Below are positions 12,483 through 13,808 of a stretch of 13,808 nucleotides of DNA, piece by piece. A program made the translations under genes and the position numbers. The stretch's first letter is position 1. The number at the start of each line of letters is the position of its first letter. The notes under the pieces were generated by a model. It searched no databases and was not told the origin of the DNA. It saw nothing but the letters and a program-made list of their open reading frames with translations. Where the stretch lies: positions 1 to 13,808 of the forward strand of contig DNHM01000046.1 of the NCBI GenBank assembly GCA_003485885.1, written 5' to 3'. This DNA comes from Acidimicrobiaceae bacterium (GTDB lineage: Bacteria; Actinomycetota; Acidimicrobiia; Acidimicrobiales; UBA10347).

Positions 12483-13808
12483 GTGGCTTTCGACATCTCA
12501 CTCGACGCGTCACCGCAGCCGGTGGAGCCAGCGCCCGCCGACTTCGAAGAGTTCTACACCGCCAAGGTTGATGTTGTCGTTGCAGCGTTGACGTTGTCGT
12601 GCGCCGATTCCGAGGTCACGGATGCTGCGGTCACCGCAGCGTTGACCAAATCATCGCAGCGTTGGAACCATCTCGTAAACCATCCGAATCCGGCCGGCTG
12701 GGTGGTCCAAGCGGGCCTTGCACATGCCGAGAAGGCACTGCGTGATCATGCCCCCGCTGGTATAAACCGAGCTACCGGTGGTTATGAACGGGGACTGTCG
12801 CTCGACCTCGCGTTTGCGACACTGCCATTGCTGCAACGGGCAGCACTGATCACTGGGTATTACCTGGAATGGTCCGATGCATTCACCGCTGCTGGATTCG
12901 AGACCCCACTGTCGACCGTGCGGACACGACGCGAACGAGCGATCTCATTCATCGGCCATCATCTCCGACTGGACGAGGCCGAGGTCATCCCGCTGGTGCG
13001 GTCGCATCTACAAGAGTTGAGCGAGCGCGACCAACCCGCTCCACCAGCGATGGCGGTGGTGCGTCGGAGCGGCCGTCGCCGCACGGTCGCTAACCGTATT
13101 GCCGCCGGTCTGGCAGTAGCGACACTCATCGTGACCGGGGGCGCACTATTTCAAGCAGGGGACCGAGTCCAGGTCGCAGCCACACCGGAAGTCGTCGAGG
13201 GCCCGAGCACTTCGGCGAAATGGTTCGGGCCGGTCAGCGACGGCCAGGGTGCCTTTGTCGCATTGAACACCAGCGGCGCGTCACGTTTTGTGGGATCCAA
13301 AGATGGCACTGAGTGGATCAAGTTAACGACGTGGAACTCTCGGGCCATCGACTTGCGGGCCGACGTGTCTTCGTTCGAGCGCACAGGCGGCCGTTACGTG
13401 ACGGTGATCGAAACACCATCTAGATACGACGCATTCGTGCCTCCGTTTGTTGCGACATCTGATGACCTTCGCAACTGGAACGTCCGCCAAATCGATGTCG
13501 GTGAACCACGTCGAGTCGAAGGCCTTCGGAGCCGCTTCGACGTCGTAGCGAACGCTGCCTCCGGTGGTCACGTGTTGGTAGCCCTAGAAGGAAGCGACCA
13601 ACTCGACTATCGCTCGTTCGACCTCAGGGCCGACCAAGTCTGCGTCGAATCCGTCACGCCGTTGCGACGCGAGTATTTTCCATGCGACGGCAAGACGATC
13701 GTGATCGCAACACCCGACGGCGATGAGTTGGCCGGCACAACTTATTTCCGGTCCACCGGGACCGGCCCATTTGTGGAGATCCAACTGCCGGTCGATGCCG
13801 TTGCTCGC
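12483..13808 (+). CDS. ECF-sigma-like domain fused to a membrane helix and an extracytoplasmic domain (partial, runs off the window)
   Basis: The frame is open for 442 codons to the edge. Residues 20-86 follow the plan of sigma region 2 (FEEFYTAKVDVVVAALTLSC, then TAALTKSSQRW and HPNPAGWVVQ), but the acidic core-polymerase motif is weak. Residues 104-160 follow region 4 (LDLAFATLPLLQRAALITGYYLEW, then TPLSTVRTRRERAI), including a helix-turn-helix-like part. A basic stretch RRSGRRR at 194-200 precedes one membrane helix at about 204-223. From 245 on the chain is extracytoplasmic, with blade-like units around SKDGTEWIKL (272-281) and TSDDLRNWNVRQI (325-337), as in sialidase-like beta-propellers. 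The start is uncertain: GTG 12483 has GGAGG only two bases upstream; GTG 12411 is the in-frame alternative. It may be a one-piece membrane sensor-regulator. Confidence 0.72.
   Translation, partial: MAFDISLDASPQPVEPAPADFEEFYTAKVDVVVAALTLSCADSEVTDAAVTAALTKSSQRWNHLVNHPNPAGWVVQAGLAHAEKALRDHAPAGINRATGGYERGLSLDLAFATLPLLQRAALITGYYLEWSDAFTAAGFETPLSTVRTRRERAISFIGHHLRLDEAEVIPLVRSHLQELSERDQPAPPAMAVVRRSGRRRTVANRIAAGLAVATLIVTGGALFQAGDRVQVAATPEVVEGPSTSAKWFGPVSDGQGAFVALNTSGASRFVGSKDGTEWIKLTTWNSRAIDLRADVSSFERTGGRYVTVIETPSRYDAFVPPFVATSDDLRNWNVRQIDVGEPRRVEGLRSRFDVVANAASGGHVLVALEGSDQLDYRSFDLRADQVCVESVTPLRREYFPCDGKTIVIATPDGDELAGTTYFRSTGTGPFVEIQLPVDAVAR

Overview
The window looks like the chromosome of a moderately GC-rich actinobacterium, probably of the Acidimicrobiia (Ilumatobacter-like) type. 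This is inferred from the gene families present: a zinc-cluster rhomboid, a DrrAB-type exporter, a small DUF3039-like cysteine protein and many lipid or ketone oxidising enzymes. It is also inferred from the codon choice and from the way several genes start: a TANNNT box lies exactly six bases before the start codon at least five times, which points to leaderless transcripts. There is no rRNA, tRNA, CRISPR array or insertion sequence.

Layout, left to right. (1) A type I Baeyer-Villiger monooxygenase on the minus strand (77-1951), followed by a 386-base gap without a recognisable gene. (2) A divergent pair: a rhomboid intramembrane protease with an N-terminal zinc-binding cluster (minus, 2338-3213) and an 828-residue protein of unknown function (plus, 3306-5792). 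Between them lie an 18-bp dyad and a near-consensus sigma-70 promoter. The large protein has an ESX/EspC-like N-terminus, helical units, three EF-hand-like loops and a Gly/Ala-rich hydrophobic C-terminal half. (3) A decayed tail of a short-chain dehydrogenase (5964-6164), then coaE (6192-6815), the final enzyme of coenzyme A synthesis. (4) A minus-strand operon of a phytanoyl-CoA dioxygenase-like enzyme and an alpha/beta hydrolase that overlap by four bases (8523 down to 6905). (5) A small cysteine- and histidine-rich protein (minus, 8730-8948). (6) A plus-strand DrrA/DrrB-type ABC exporter pair with overlapping genes (9318-11083). (7) A minus-strand short-chain dehydrogenase and SRPBCC protein (12407 down to 11104). 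(8) Divergent from these, the start of a gene that runs off the right edge. It encodes a degenerate ECF-sigma-like N-terminus joined through one membrane helix to an extracytoplasmic domain.

How they may work together. The monooxygenase, dioxygenase, hydrolase, two SDRs (one dead) and SRPBCC protein are all small-molecule or lipid-modifying enzymes, but they lie in separate transcription units and do not form one obvious pathway. The most likely candidates for undescribed biology are the large ESX-like, EF-hand-like, membrane-active protein paired divergently with a membrane protease, and the one-piece sigma-like membrane sensor at the right end.
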